Origin: Bacillus sp. EB600
GTDB lineage: Bacteria > Bacillota > Bacilli > Bacillales > Cytobacillaceae
Assembly (NCBI RefSeq): GCF_024494385.1
Contig: NZ_JAEVLT010000009.1
Coordinates: 124,001-188,000, forward strand
Length of the DNA stretch: 64,000 nt
Direction: 5' to 3'
Part shown: one piece after another, positions 53,534 to 62,851 of the stretch
Layout of the letters: every line of letters begins with the position of its first letter
Numbering within the stretch: position 1 is the stretch's first letter
The notes under the pieces: model-generated
What the model was told of the DNA's origin: nothing
Seen by the model: the letters and a program-made list of their open reading frames with translations, nothing else
The model's database searches: none
Program-made: the position numbers and the translations under genes

Positions 53534-53928
53534 ATGAACAAGTGTGAGCGCTCTGTATCTAATGAAGCGAAAGTTAATTTTAAGATGGAAGCGATTAGCA
53601 TGCATTATGCACTAATTGCTACAATGAACTCATGTCAGAGGAACTTGAAGTAGATTTAGAGCAGCCGGTAGAAACTTTTTCATTGAAGGATTACCAAGGC
53701 ATTAGTCGTACCTTTAATCTAGAAAGACGATTACACACAATGGGGATTTACTTGGAAGCTTCAGAAAACATAGAATTTGGAAACGCCGACGCAATCAAAA
53801 GGCTTGCTCCAAAAATAAACAACTTTGTCCATGAATTACAAGAGAAAAAATCGGTGTTGTATTCATATTCCTCATTTCAATCTACGTACTCATGTAGAGT
53901 GCGACAATACATTGAAAATGCAACTTAA
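53534..53928 (+). pseudogene. Possible frameshifted hypothetical gene
   Basis: A 39-codon frame (ATG 53534 after AGGTGAA; MNKCERSVSNEAKVNFKMEA) overlaps a 98-codon frame from 53632 (MSEELEVDLEQPVETFSLKD). A one-base shift near 53620 would join them. Near the 3' end a shift in a poly-A run would give a hydrophobic end KIGVVFIFLISIYVLM, a tail-anchor-like segment. It may be one decayed tail-anchored protein or a real short gene; no family recognised. Confidence 0.4.
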
Positions 53929-54100
53929 AGCCCATTTCCTTCATATTCAATTTTTTCAATATAATAACCCTCCCCCTTTCTATGGTTTTTTCATAAAAAA
54001 AAATCAGTTTATTTTGTAAGTTACGATATAATCAAAAATATAGATTTCTTATCCATTTAAGCAAAAGATGGTAACTACTTACTATTGGGAAGGGATGTAA

Positions 54101-55282
54101 ATGTTAAATAAATTTCTAAACGATCAATCTATTCAGAATCGGCCACTGAAATTAATTTATCAATACATTTATCAAAATAGATCTGTATCTAGAGCAGATA
54201 TCATTAATAAAACAAATTTAAACCGCGGCAAAGTCGCCAGATCTTTAAAAGAACTTTTAGATAAAGGTTATATTCAAACAGTAGGGTATGGGGATTCAGA
54301 AGGTGGAAGACCTCCTTCCCTCTATCAGATTAATCCAATATGCAGCTATATTATCGGAATTCAGAATACCAGGGTAGAAACGAAAATGGCATTATTTGAT
54401 TTAAATTTGAATAAACTCGATGAGAAAAAGATTATTATGACGTCAAAGCATAAACCTCAGATTGTAATTGAGGAAATTAAGAATACGATTACTGAGTTTA
54501 TGAAAACTTATCACTTTACTGTGAATGAGTTGTTAGGGATTGGAATCGGTGCGATTGGACCTTTGGATCGTGAACGTGGAATTATTTTGAAATCGGAGCC
54601 GTTTTTGACTCATAGCTGGAACAATATACCGATTGTTGAACAAATTAAAAGTGAGTTTCCAGCTAGAATTAAATTTGATAATGCTGCAAATACCATCGTT
54701 CTTGGGGAGTATAGAAACCATCAAGCCTATACTAATATATTAAACGTTACAGTCGGATGGACTTGGGGATGTGGCGTTATTCTTGATCGTAAATTAATGA
54801 GAGTAGAAAGCGGTGATATTAGCGGTTATGGCCATATGGTAATTAATATGGATGGGGAAAAATGCTATTGTGGAAAAAATGGATGTATGACTGCTTATAC
54901 TTCACTTTATGTTATTTTGGATAAGATAAAAGAACGTTCTCCTGGTTTTTTTTATGAAAAGTTAAAAGATTTTGCTCCGGCTGAGCAAATAATCAACATC
55001 ATATCCGAAGAAGATGTACGAACGAAGGAAGTGATTTTAGATTCGGCTAAATATATTGGGGTTGGGGTAGCCAATCTAGCCACCGTATTTCACTCAGAAT
55101 TAGTTATCGTTAATGGTCCGTTAATTAGTCAATACCCTGGATACTATGAAGAAACTATTCACCATATCTCATTAAATTTAAATGAACAAAAAAATATCCA
55201 ATTTAGGAAAGGGAATTTTCAGAGTGAGTCCGGCGTACTTGGTGCGGCAGTTCAAGTACTTGATAGCTATATGAATGAATAA
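54101..55282 (+). CDS. ROK-family transcriptional regulator (NagC/XylR type)
   Basis: 393 aa sugar-responsive repressor. N-terminal winged HTH (LIYQYIYQNRSVSRADIINK, GKVARSLKELLDKGYIQTVG), GGRPPSLYQINP linker, then the ROK domain: GIGIGAIGPLDRERGI, GEYRNHQ, and the zinc-site CYCGKNGCMTAYTS (CxCGxxGC). Probably controls the sulfatase-maturase genes 230 bp downstream. ATG 54101 after GGAAGGG; TATAAT at 54027. Confidence 0.92.
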   Translation: MLNKFLNDQSIQNRPLKLIYQYIYQNRSVSRADIINKTNLNRGKVARSLKELLDKGYIQTVGYGDSEGGRPPSLYQINPICSYIIGIQNTRVETKMALFDLNLNKLDEKKIIMTSKHKPQIVIEEIKNTITEFMKTYHFTVNELLGIGIGAIGPLDRERGIILKSEPFLTHSWNNIPIVEQIKSEFPARIKFDNAANTIVLGEYRNHQAYTNILNVTVGWTWGCGVILDRKLMRVESGDISGYGHMVINMDGEKCYCGKNGCMTAYTSLYVILDKIKERSPGFFYEKLKDFAPAEQIINIISEEDVRTKEVILDSAKYIGVGVANLATVFHSELVIVNGPLISQYPGYYEETIHHISLNLNEQKNIQFRKGNFQSESGVLGAAVQVLDSYMNE

Positions 55283-55305
55283 TAAGTTTTTACATATGAG
55301 TATGA

Positions 55306-55336
55306 GGATTGTTGTAAATCAATTTGCAGCAATCCT
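55306..55336 (+). terminator. Terminator after ROK regulator gene
   Basis: GGATTGTTGTAAAT pairs with ATTTGCAGCAATCC (14 bp with G-U pairs), followed by TTTCTTG. Confidence 0.7.
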
Positions 55337-55416
55337 TTCTTGCATTATTCTCTAATTATTCCTAATAAAAACTAATAGTTGACAAAATTCGAAAAATTTA
55401 ATAAATTGTTGATAAC

Positions 55417-55441
55417 AGTTTTGCACATTTTGTGCAAAACT
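55417..55441. promoter_or_regulatory. Operator palindrome overlapping the sulfatase promoter
   Basis: AGTTTTGCACA, three T, TGTGCAAAACT: perfect 11-bp arms. The last base is the first T of TATAAT (55441-55446), a consensus -10; TTTTGC at 55419-55424 with 16-bp spacing is a poor -35. A repressor bound here would block the promoter. The adjacent ROK gene is the obvious candidate. Confidence 0.75.
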
Positions 55442-55534
55442 ATAATACTTTTTGAAAGGGGTTACAACAAAAATTTTAAAGTTTGATAAAGTTAAGGTTT
55501 CCCTACTAGAATGCAAAAAAGGAGAGAAGTGAGA

Positions 55535-57862
55535 ATGAAAGATCAAAAGTTCCTTTCCAAGCAGTCCCTTACGAAATTAACCATGCTTGGGACTGCCGTG
55601 GCATTAGCTTCCGCTATCACAATAAATGGACACTCAGCTATTGCCTCGGTTCCGCCAAAAGAAAAAGAGGCCGATAAAAAGAAAAGTAAAACAAACGCAG
55701 AAAAAAAGAAAGAGGATACAAAAACAAATGTCGTTTATATTGTACTGGATGACTCAGGTTTTTCAGATTTAGGAAGTTATGGTTCTGAGATCAAAACACC
55801 AAATATAGATTGGCTTTCACAAAATGGGCTTCGATATAATAACTCTCACGTAACGCCGCTTTGTTCACCGACCAGGGCGTCATTGCTGACGGGTAGAAAT
55901 TCACACGAAGTCGGTATAGGAACTGTCACGAATTTTGATCTAGGACCAGAATTCCCTAATAAACGCGGAGAATTAAAACCGGGAGCTGGGACTGTTGCAC
56001 AGGTGCTGGGTAAAAATGGTTATAATACGTATGCTGCCGGGAAATGGCATTTGGCACCGACCGAAGATACGACTCCTGCAGGTCCATATAATAACTGGCC
56101 GCTGCAAAAAGGATTTGACCAATTTTACGGCTTTTTAGAAGATTCATCGGATCAATATAAGCCTGATTTGACAATTGACAATACGCAAATTCCTTCCCCA
56201 ACGGATCCAAACTATCATTTTTCCGAAGCAATTGTCGAAAATGCAAATCGCTATATTACCAATCAAGTCAGTGTACATCCAGAGACACCATATTTCTTGT
56301 ATTTAACATTTGGAGCGCAGCACTCGCCACAGCAGGTCCCGCAAAAATATATTGATATGTATAAAGGGGTTTATGATAAAGGCTGGGATCAAATAAGGGA
56401 ACAACGGTTTGAAAAACAAAAAGAATTGGGAATAATTCCGAAAGACGCTAAATTGGCACCGCGAAATCCAGGAGTGAAACCATGGGACGAATTGACGGAT
56501 CAGGAAAAGAAAAATGACATCCGTCTTCAGGAAACATATGCCGGTTTCTTAACCCATGCTGATGAGCAGGTTGGGAAATTATTAGATAACTTGCGTGAAA
56601 AGAATCAATTAGACAAGACCATGATTGTATTGCTCTCCGATAACGGAGCAAGCGGCGGTGGAAAAGCAAATGGATCTGTTAATCATACAGAAGATTATAA
56701 TGGAATCAGTGAAAACATTGATGATATAGAGAGATATTATGATATGTTCGGCAGCCCTAATGCAGGTACGGAATACCCGGCTGGATGGGCGCAGGTAAGC
56801 AATACACCTTTCAGCCAATACAAAAACTCTGCGTTCGCAGGCGGAACCAACACGCCTTTAATTGTTTATAATCCTAAAATCATTAAAGATCCAGGGGCCA
56901 TTCGGACACAATATGTGAATGTCAGTGATATAACGCCAACAATTTATGACATAGAAGGCATCAAGCCGCCGAAACAAATAAATGGCGTAAAACAAATGCC
57001 GATATCCGGACAAAGTTTCAAGGCTTCATTGACAAATCCTAAGGCAGCAGGCAGAAGCACACAATATTTTGAGGTTTCCGGTAACCGTGCCATTTACCAT
57101 GACGGATGGAAGGCATTTACAAGTCATAAAAAAGGTGAGCCTTTCGAGAAGGATCAATGGTATCTCTACCATGTAAAGGATGATTACTCAGAATCTACGG
57201 ATCTCGCAGCAAAATATCCTGATAAATTGAAAGAACTTCAAAAGTTGTGGTTTAGTGAAGCCAAAAAGTATGGTGCACTTCCTTTAACAGATATCTTTTT
57301 GGACGGATTTTTATCGATTCCAGCGGATACCATTAGAGCAAAAGATCACTACATGTATTACCGGGGAATGGACCGATTAACGGATTCAGCTGCACCACCG
57401 ATTATGAATCGTTCCTATGAAATCAAAATACCAATTGAGCGTTCAAGCAATACAGAGGACGGTGTTCTGCTTGCACTCGGAGGCCAAGACAGCGGTTATA
57501 CCATTTTTATTAAAAATAACAAACTAATCTATGAATATCGATATGGTTTAAATGATTACAAAATCGTTTCGACAATCGATGTACCTCTTGGAAAGTCTGT
57601 GATTTTATATAAATTTGATAAAACAGGAACCAATAAAGGGAATGGAGCACTCTATATAAATGATACAAAAGTAGGAGAGTCAATCGCTGAAAATACATTG
57701 CCTTACAAAATATCATTTGAAGGTCTTGACATCGGCAAGGATACGAAATATCCAGTAAGCCCAGACTATGCAAATGAAGGGGAATTTGCCTTTAAAGGGA
57801 AATTAACCAGTGTAGAATATACTCTTGGAAATGACCAGGAATTTACAAATCCAGGTAAGTAA
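55535..57862 (+). CDS. Secreted arylsulfatase (Cys-type, formylglycine dependent)
   Basis: 775 aa. N-terminal signal peptide (basic start, hydrophobic MLGTAVALASAITINGHSAI), a Lys/Glu-rich linker, then the sulfatase domain: VLDDSGFSDLGSYG metal site and the CSPTRASLLTGR motif with Cys110, the residue converted to formylglycine, followed by GKWHLAP and LSDNGAS. The last about 200 residues (from MNRSYEIKIPIERS) are a beta-rich concanavalin-like or carbohydrate-binding domain. ATG 55535 with GGAGAG preferred over 55511. Likely removes sulfate from extracellular esters or polysaccharides. Confidence 0.93.
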   Translation: MKDQKFLSKQSLTKLTMLGTAVALASAITINGHSAIASVPPKEKEADKKKSKTNAEKKKEDTKTNVVYIVLDDSGFSDLGSYGSEIKTPNIDWLSQNGLRYNNSHVTPLCSPTRASLLTGRNSHEVGIGTVTNFDLGPEFPNKRGELKPGAGTVAQVLGKNGYNTYAAGKWHLAPTEDTTPAGPYNNWPLQKGFDQFYGFLEDSSDQYKPDLTIDNTQIPSPTDPNYHFSEAIVENANRYITNQVSVHPETPYFLYLTFGAQHSPQQVPQKYIDMYKGVYDKGWDQIREQRFEKQKELGIIPKDAKLAPRNPGVKPWDELTDQEKKNDIRLQETYAGFLTHADEQVGKLLDNLREKNQLDKTMIVLLSDNGASGGGKANGSVNHTEDYNGISENIDDIERYYDMFGSPNAGTEYPAGWAQVSNTPFSQYKNSAFAGGTNTPLIVYNPKIIKDPGAIRTQYVNVSDITPTIYDIEGIKPPKQINGVKQMPISGQSFKASLTNPKAAGRSTQYFEVSGNRAIYHDGWKAFTSHKKGEPFEKDQWYLYHVKDDYSESTDLAAKYPDKLKELQKLWFSEAKKYGALPLTDIFLDGFLSIPADTIRAKDHYMYYRGMDRLTDSAAPPIMNRSYEIKIPIERSSNTEDGVLLALGGQDSGYTIFIKNNKLIYEYRYGLNDYKIVSTIDVPLGKSVILYKFDKTGTNKGNGALYINDTKVGESIAENTLPYKISFEGLDIGKDTKYPVSPDYANEGEFAFKGKLTSVEYTLGNDQEFTNPGK

Positions 57863-57867
57863 TGTGA

Positions 57868-57910
57868 ATGACCAGTGACAGAGCCATTTGTCACTGGTTC
57901 ACTATTTTTT
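57868..57910 (+). terminator. Intercistronic terminator or attenuator between sulfatase and maturase
   Basis: ACCAGTGACA and TGTCACTGGT, 10-bp stem with 9-nt loop, then TCACTATTTTTT. Would lower maturase transcription relative to sulfatase. Confidence 0.75.
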
Positions 57911-57925
57911 ATGAGGTGGCCATTT

Positions 57926-59182
57926 ATGAGTACAACAGTTAAAAATACGACAACTAACTTCCATATGTTAGCAAAACCATCGGGGCCGATTTGTAATTTA
58001 GATTGTCATTATTGCTTTTATACGGAAAAAGAGTCTTTATTTGAACCGAAAACCCCGTTTCGAATGTCAGAGGAAACGTTGGGGAAATTTATCAAAAATT
58101 ATATTGAGACCCAGTCAGCAGAGGAGATTCCGTTTGTATGGCAAGGAGGAGAACCTGCGTTAATGGGTTTGAATTTTTATAAAAAGGCTGTTGAATTCCA
58201 GAAAAAATACGCTAATGGGAAAAGAATTTCTAATTCTCTGCAAACAAATGGAACGCTATTAACGGAAGATTGGTTTCCGTTTCTTGCTGAAAATAACTTT
58301 TTAGTTGGATTGAGCTTGGACGGACCGGAGGAAATACATGACAAATTCCGCGTTGATCGCGGGGGAAATCCTACTTTCCAGCGGGTATTAAACACATTGC
58401 ATAATTTGCAAAAATACAAGATCCAATATAATGTGCTTACATGTGTAACCAATGAATCTTCCAATTCACCATTGGAAATTTATCATTTTTTAAAGAGTGA
58501 AGGAGTTGAATATATTCAATTCATTCCGATTGTAGAAAGAATAGCAGACGAACATGCGACAAAGCTAGGCCTGCGTCACGCTACGCCTGCATCAATAAAG
58601 GATGAAGAAGTTCAATTAGCTCCATGGACAGTCAATTCAGAGAAATATGGGGACTTTTTAATTACTATATTTGATGAGTGGGTGAGAAATGATGTTGGCA
58701 TTGTCAATGTGATGAATTTCGAAAGTTCACTGGTCGCATGGATGGGTCTGCCTGCAACGGTGTGCATTTTTGCCGAAACCTGCGGAAAAGCGGCTATCAT
58801 TGAGCATAATGGGGATGTTTATTCCTGTGACCACTTTATGTATCCTGATTATAAGTTGGGCAATATTCAAACACAAACATTTAAAGAAATGATTGATTCA
58901 ATCCAGCAAGCAGAATTTGGACAAGCGAAAAAATCAACATTGCCAAAGTATTGCCAAACGTGTGAAGTAAAATTTGCTTGTAATGGAGAATGTCCGAAAC
59001 ACCGCTTTCTGAAGACTCCCACTGGAGAACCTGGATTAAATTATTTATGTGCAGGTTATAAGAAATACTTTACTCATATCCACAAATATATGAAAGTAAT
59101 GGTCCAACTGCTCGAAAATGGCCTTCCAGCCTCTAAAGTAATGGATGTAATAAAGCATCCAATTGTAATAAATAATAAGTAA
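57926..59182 (+). CDS. Anaerobic sulfatase-maturating radical-SAM enzyme (anSME)
   Basis: 418 aa. Radical-SAM cluster motif CNLDCHYCFY (C23, C27, C30: CxxxCxxC), GGEPALMGL, and the SPASM region with YSCDHFMYPD, CQTCEVKFACNGECP supplying the two auxiliary [4Fe-4S] clusters. Converts the active-site Cys (or Ser) of sulfatases to formylglycine without oxygen. GAGGTGG before ATG 57926; a longer frame from 57875 is within the hairpin and rejected. Direct partner of the upstream sulfatase. Confidence 0.94.
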   Translation: MSTTVKNTTTNFHMLAKPSGPICNLDCHYCFYTEKESLFEPKTPFRMSEETLGKFIKNYIETQSAEEIPFVWQGGEPALMGLNFYKKAVEFQKKYANGKRISNSLQTNGTLLTEDWFPFLAENNFLVGLSLDGPEEIHDKFRVDRGGNPTFQRVLNTLHNLQKYKIQYNVLTCVTNESSNSPLEIYHFLKSEGVEYIQFIPIVERIADEHATKLGLRHATPASIKDEEVQLAPWTVNSEKYGDFLITIFDEWVRNDVGIVNVMNFESSLVAWMGLPATVCIFAETCGKAAIIEHNGDVYSCDHFMYPDYKLGNIQTQTFKEMIDSIQQAEFGQAKKSTLPKYCQTCEVKFACNGECPKHRFLKTPTGEPGLNYLCAGYKKYFTHIHKYMKVMVQLLENGLPASKVMDVIKHPIVINNK

Positions 59183-59421
59183 AATGCTAATGGAATAAAA
59201 TGTAAACCTAAAGCTTTATATAGAAATTTTGATAGTTGAAAAAAGCCTAAATAACCAGTGAGTTTCTTATTATGGAGCTCACTGGTTATTTGTTTTGTAA
59301 GGCAAATTGGAGAAGTACATGACATTTATCATGTTGTGCACCTGACACCTGCTACTTACAAGATCATTTTCATTCCTTCATAATAAGAATTAACAACACA
59401 AGGAAAGGGAATTCAAATAAA

Positions 59422-60453
59422 ATGACCTTACAAAATACGAAAAACTTAAATAAACAAATTGCACCTTATGAAAAGTCAACGACAAAAGAAAGTGTATGGC
59501 AGCTCATCAACACGATCGTGCCATTTATTATTTTATGGTACCTTGCCTATAAAAGCCTGTCCGTTTCTTATTGGTTGTCATTAGTTCCTTCTTTGATAGC
59601 AGCTGGATTTTTGACAAGGATTTTCATTATTTTTCATGATTGCACCCATCATTCCTTTTTTAAAAGCCGTCGTGCCAATAGAATAGTTGGGACTGCTATG
59701 GGTGTTTTAACGATCTTCCCGTTTGACCAATGGGGGCATGAGCATTCTATCCATCACGCTACAAGTGGTAACTTGGATAAGCGAGGTACAGGAGATATTT
59801 GGACCCTTACAGTAGATGAATATTTGGTAGCACCAATAAGGCTTCGTTTAGCTTATCGTTTTTATCGCAATCCGTTCGTAATGTTTGGATTAGGGCCGAT
59901 TTATGTTTTCCTTCTTAAAAATAGATTTAACCGAAAAGGTGCCAAAAAGAAGGAACGAATGAATACTTATTTGACGAATGTTCTAATCGTTGCTTTGATT
60001 GGATTGCTTTGCTGGGCAATCGGATGGCAGTCGTTTCTTTTAGTCCAAGTTTCCATTTTTATGATTTCAAGTTCAGTAGGCATTTGGCTGTTTTACGTAC
60101 AGCACACTTTTGAAGATTCTTATTTTGAAGAAGATAAAGAGTGGGAATATGTGAAAGCAGCAGTGGAAGGAAGTTCCTTTTATAAGCTTCCAAAACTTCT
60201 GCAATTTCTTACTGGAAATATTGGTTATCACCATGTTCACCATTTAAGTCCAAGGGTGCCTAACTATAAACTTGAAGAGGCACACAATAATACGGCTCCT
60301 TTACAAAATGTACCAACGATCACCCTTGCTTTAAGTTTGCGGTCACTCCGTTTCCGCCTGTGGGATGAGGAAAAAAAGAATTTTGTAAGCTTTAAAGACG
60401 TTAAATCCTTGGCTAAGAATAGTATTTCCGTTCAGGTAAAACCTGAACTATAG
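59422..60453 (+). CDS. des: Acyl-lipid fatty acid desaturase (Des type)
   Basis: 343 aa membrane di-iron enzyme that desaturates phospholipid acyl chains, normally in response to cold. Histidine boxes IFHDCTHHSFF, HEHSIHHATSGN and GYHHVHHLSP, with membrane segments between (IVPFIILWYLAYKSL, VSIFMISSSVGIWLFYVQHT). Fits Bacillus Des. AGGAAAGGG before ATG 59422. Followed by a DesR-like gene. Confidence 0.93.
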   Translation: MTLQNTKNLNKQIAPYEKSTTKESVWQLINTIVPFIILWYLAYKSLSVSYWLSLVPSLIAAGFLTRIFIIFHDCTHHSFFKSRRANRIVGTAMGVLTIFPFDQWGHEHSIHHATSGNLDKRGTGDIWTLTVDEYLVAPIRLRLAYRFYRNPFVMFGLGPIYVFLLKNRFNRKGAKKKERMNTYLTNVLIVALIGLLCWAIGWQSFLLVQVSIFMISSSVGIWLFYVQHTFEDSYFEEDKEWEYVKAAVEGSSFYKLPKLLQFLTGNIGYHHVHHLSPRVPNYKLEEAHNNTAPLQNVPTITLALSLRSLRFRLWDEEKKNFVSFKDVKSLAKNSISVQVKPEL

Positions 60454-60469
60454 CTTCACCATCTACTGC

Positions 60470-60493
60470 TGACTCCCATTAATATGGGAGTCT
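60470..60493 (+). terminator. Hairpin after des
   Basis: GACTCCCAT and ATGGGAGTC, 9-bp stem with short loop, without a good U-tract. Partial terminator or attenuator before desR. Confidence 0.6.
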
Positions 60494-60529
60494 CTGCTTG
60501 TAGTGGTTTCAGATAGGGGGAGAACTAAA

Positions 60530-61075
60530 ATGATTCATATTGTCATTGCAGAGAATCAGGAAATGCTGTTAGGGGCAATTGGTTCCCTGCTCAATTTGGA
60601 AGAGGATATGGAAGTGGTAGGGAAGGCAAGCAATGGAGCAGAGGCACTTACTCTTGTGCACCGATTAAAGCCGGATGTTTGTATTATGGATATAGAGATG
60701 CCTGGAAAAAGCGGTCTTGAGGCAGCAGAAGCTTTAAAGCCCTTTGGATGTAAAGTAATTATTTTAACAACCTTTGCAAGGACTGGATACTTTCAACGTG
60801 CAACAAATGCAGATGTAAAAGGTTATTTATTGAAGGATAGCCCGAGCGAGGAGTTAGCCTGCTCGATACGCAGTATTATGGCTGGAAAGCGAATTTACTC
60901 TCCCGAACTAATGGACCATGATTCCAGCGATAACGAACGGGAAATGGAAGTGTTAGAACGGTTGGCAAATGGTCAAATCATAAATGAAAAATCTAATCAG
61001 CAAAGAAACACAATTGGAACTATCAGAAATTATTTTTCAACCATTAGGGATAAAATGAGGTTACCAGCTGGGTAA
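60530..61075 (+). CDS. desR: DesR-like response regulator with a decayed LuxR-type HTH
   Basis: 181 aa. Receiver domain intact: acidic residues in IVIAENQEM, phosphoacceptor Asp in DVCIMDIEMPGKSGLEAAEA, IILTTFA and KGYLLKDSP (Lys). The output HTH is altered: NEREMEVLERLANGQ and GTIRNYFSTIRDKM remain, but the usual NEIA...L..S recognition stretch reads INEKSNQQRNT. No DesK kinase gene is adjacent, although in B. subtilis des is followed by desK-desR. Start ATG 60530 after GGGGGAG. May be a degenerate or specialised regulator of des. Confidence 0.8.
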   Translation: MIHIVIAENQEMLLGAIGSLLNLEEDMEVVGKASNGAEALTLVHRLKPDVCIMDIEMPGKSGLEAAEALKPFGCKVIILTTFARTGYFQRATNADVKGYLLKDSPSEELACSIRSIMAGKRIYSPELMDHDSSDNEREMEVLERLANGQIINEKSNQQRNTIGTIRNYFSTIRDKMRLPAG

Positions 61076-61149
61076 AGATTGTTTCAATACACCAAAAATG
61101 TTCCAAATCCATGGCTCTTGCCTGGGAATATGGAATTCCGATACCTGTG

Positions 61150-61700
61150 GTCAAGACCACCAAAAATAGACATTTGTAAAATAAGACATTAAACTGCATT
61201 TTTGTAATTTAAATAGTATTTTTTAGGAGAAACGAATCCAAGTTTGTATTGGGTTCGTTTTTTATTGTAATACCGAATAAGGTTTTGTAGGTTTTGTTGA
61301 AAAGTATGAATCTTTATACTTGGATAGAAACAAGGAAATTCAGCTTTTAGATGGGAAAAAGAGCTCTCGATTACGGCGTTATCCCAACCTAGCCTTGCGG
61401 GACATGTTTGGTGTGAACATAAGATTCTGACTCAACTTATGATAATCAAACGATCTATTCACACGCCTTGATCACTGCTGATGAGTACTCCTTCTAGTGA
61501 CAGCAGTTTTCGATTTTTTAGGGCAGCCTCAATAGTTGCTTTAATAAGCTCCTGATTTGGGCTGAAGCTAATTTTGAGGGCAATTACTTCAAGGTTAAAT
61601 AGATCTACGATCGACGAAATTTAAAATGTTTCTTTTTCCACCTGAATTTCGGTCATATCAGTCTGGGGTAAGGAGCTTTTTCAAACTAAGTTGCTAAAAT
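61150..61700 (-). pseudogene. IS3-family (IS150-like) transposase remnant
   Basis: Minus-strand frames read TDMTEIQVEKETF, IVDLFNLEVIAL, SDQGV and, after a stop-rich part, MSRKARLGWDNAVIESSFSH followed by IRYYNKKRTQYKLGF and SPKKYYL. These are pieces of the IS3 DDE domain (D...SDQG...WDN..ES..) with several stops and gaps. A decayed insertion, distinct from the one at 22.1 kb. Confidence 0.8.
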
Positions 61701-61821
61701 AACCAAAACAAGAAAGGGGAAGGTTGGCCCTTTCTGTATTGATTTTCAAAACACAATACAAACACTAAACTTCTGCCTAAAACATACATTGTATTAAAAA
61801 GTAATGAGGTTGCTTCTAATG

Positions 61822-62208
61822 CAGGATTTCCATAAACTTTGTCAACAATATGCCCAAATACTCAACGGTAAGCCAACCATTAAGAATGGCGTTTGTTCTG
61901 TAGAGATTGATCGTCATCTCAATGTAACGATTCAAGGTCGTCCTAGTCATGGTGAACTACGAGCAGACATCCATTTTGAATCATTAGATCATGAAGGAAA
62001 TGCGCTCAATCTAGGGGAAACTGTTCTTCTTGAAGAAGAAGTTCCCGCCTTTTCAAGTATTCTAATTAAAAATAGGATCATCATAAGTGCACTTCACAAT
62101 CATTGGCTGTACACACAACCAAACATCCTTTATCTTCACTTTCAATCAGTAGAACCTCCATTATCTTTTGCACATAAAGTGGCGGAAGCATTAAGGGTTC
62201 TAAGATAA
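61822..62208 (+). CDS. DUF1259-like protein
   Basis: 128 aa. Beta-rich with repeated VTIQGRPSHGEL and LHNHW near the end of the core, which matches DUF1259-type proteins (HNHW motif). No signal peptide. GAGG 12 nt before ATG 61822. Function unknown. Confidence 0.72.
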   Translation, partial: QDFHKLCQQYAQILNGKPTIKNGVCSVEIDRHLNVTIQGRPSHGELRADIHFESLDHEGNALNLGETVLLEEEVPAFSSILIKNRIIISALHNHWLYTQPNILYLHFQSVEPPLSFAHKVAEALRVLR

Positions 62209-62252
62209 AATCACTGAAAAAGGGAATATCATACTTGATGTGCGCTTTTGAA

Positions 62253-62275
62253 TTGGGGTCTGACCCCCACTCGGG
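62253..62275. repeat. GGGGTCTGACCCC-type repeat (family 3)
   Basis: TTGGGGTCTGACCCCCACTC, near-perfect palindrome GGGGTC/TGACCCC. Related to 25355 and 40985. Confidence 0.55.
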
Positions 62276-62381
62276 GAGTAATTTAGTTGCCTCGAAAAAT
62301 CTTGGCCTTTTTAGATAATGGCAAAGAGAACATTGGGTTAAGGTGTGCATTTTTAAAAATGGCACCTCTTTTTACATCAAA

Positions 62382-62406
62382 AAACCTCTAATTGATACAG
62401 AGGTTA
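62382..62406. terminator. Hairpin in the intergenic region
   Basis: AACCTCT and AGAGGTT, 7-bp stem with 9-nt loop; no good U-tract. In a gene-free interval (62209-62851). Confidence 0.5.
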
Positions 62407-62668
62407 GATGAGTGGATATATATGCAACTAATTAAAATTCAATATGGCAAAGTCTTCATAATTGACATCGTGTGGAGTTTCATTCTCAACCATAAGATCA
62501 CACAATGTGGTGATTGCTATTACTCGGACAGCCCAAGGTTGAAAAAGCCTGGACGAGTCCGAATGCAATACATATTCAGATGTTATGAACATGGAAGTGT
62601 CCATTAGACATGCGAATACTGACAAAAATGCAAAATTAAAGTTGAGAGATTACTTTCTCAAAGGCAAA

Positions 62669-62705
62669 AAAAAGCTGATATGGAAAACCCATATCGGCTT
62701 TTTTA
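62669..62705. terminator. Strong terminator hairpin
   Basis: AAAAGCTGATATGG and CCATATCGGCTTTT with a short AAAACC loop and T-run. No ORF just upstream on either strand was supported. Confidence 0.75.
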
Positions 62706-62851
62706 TTATACGCATAGCAGTGACACCCATTGCCAGAGGATGCTTCTTATCAGGGACGGGGCCTTTCAAATTGTTTTATTAAGAAAAAGTTAAGGCATTT
62801 TTCATATGGTAAAGTTGAAAGTTTTTTAATATAAAAATTGGATGTGTTAAC

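Noticed and set aside
25355-62275. Family-3 GGGGTCAGACC words as a third mobile repeat
   Set aside because: Only three diverged short copies here; listed as repeats but not enough to argue a mobile family.
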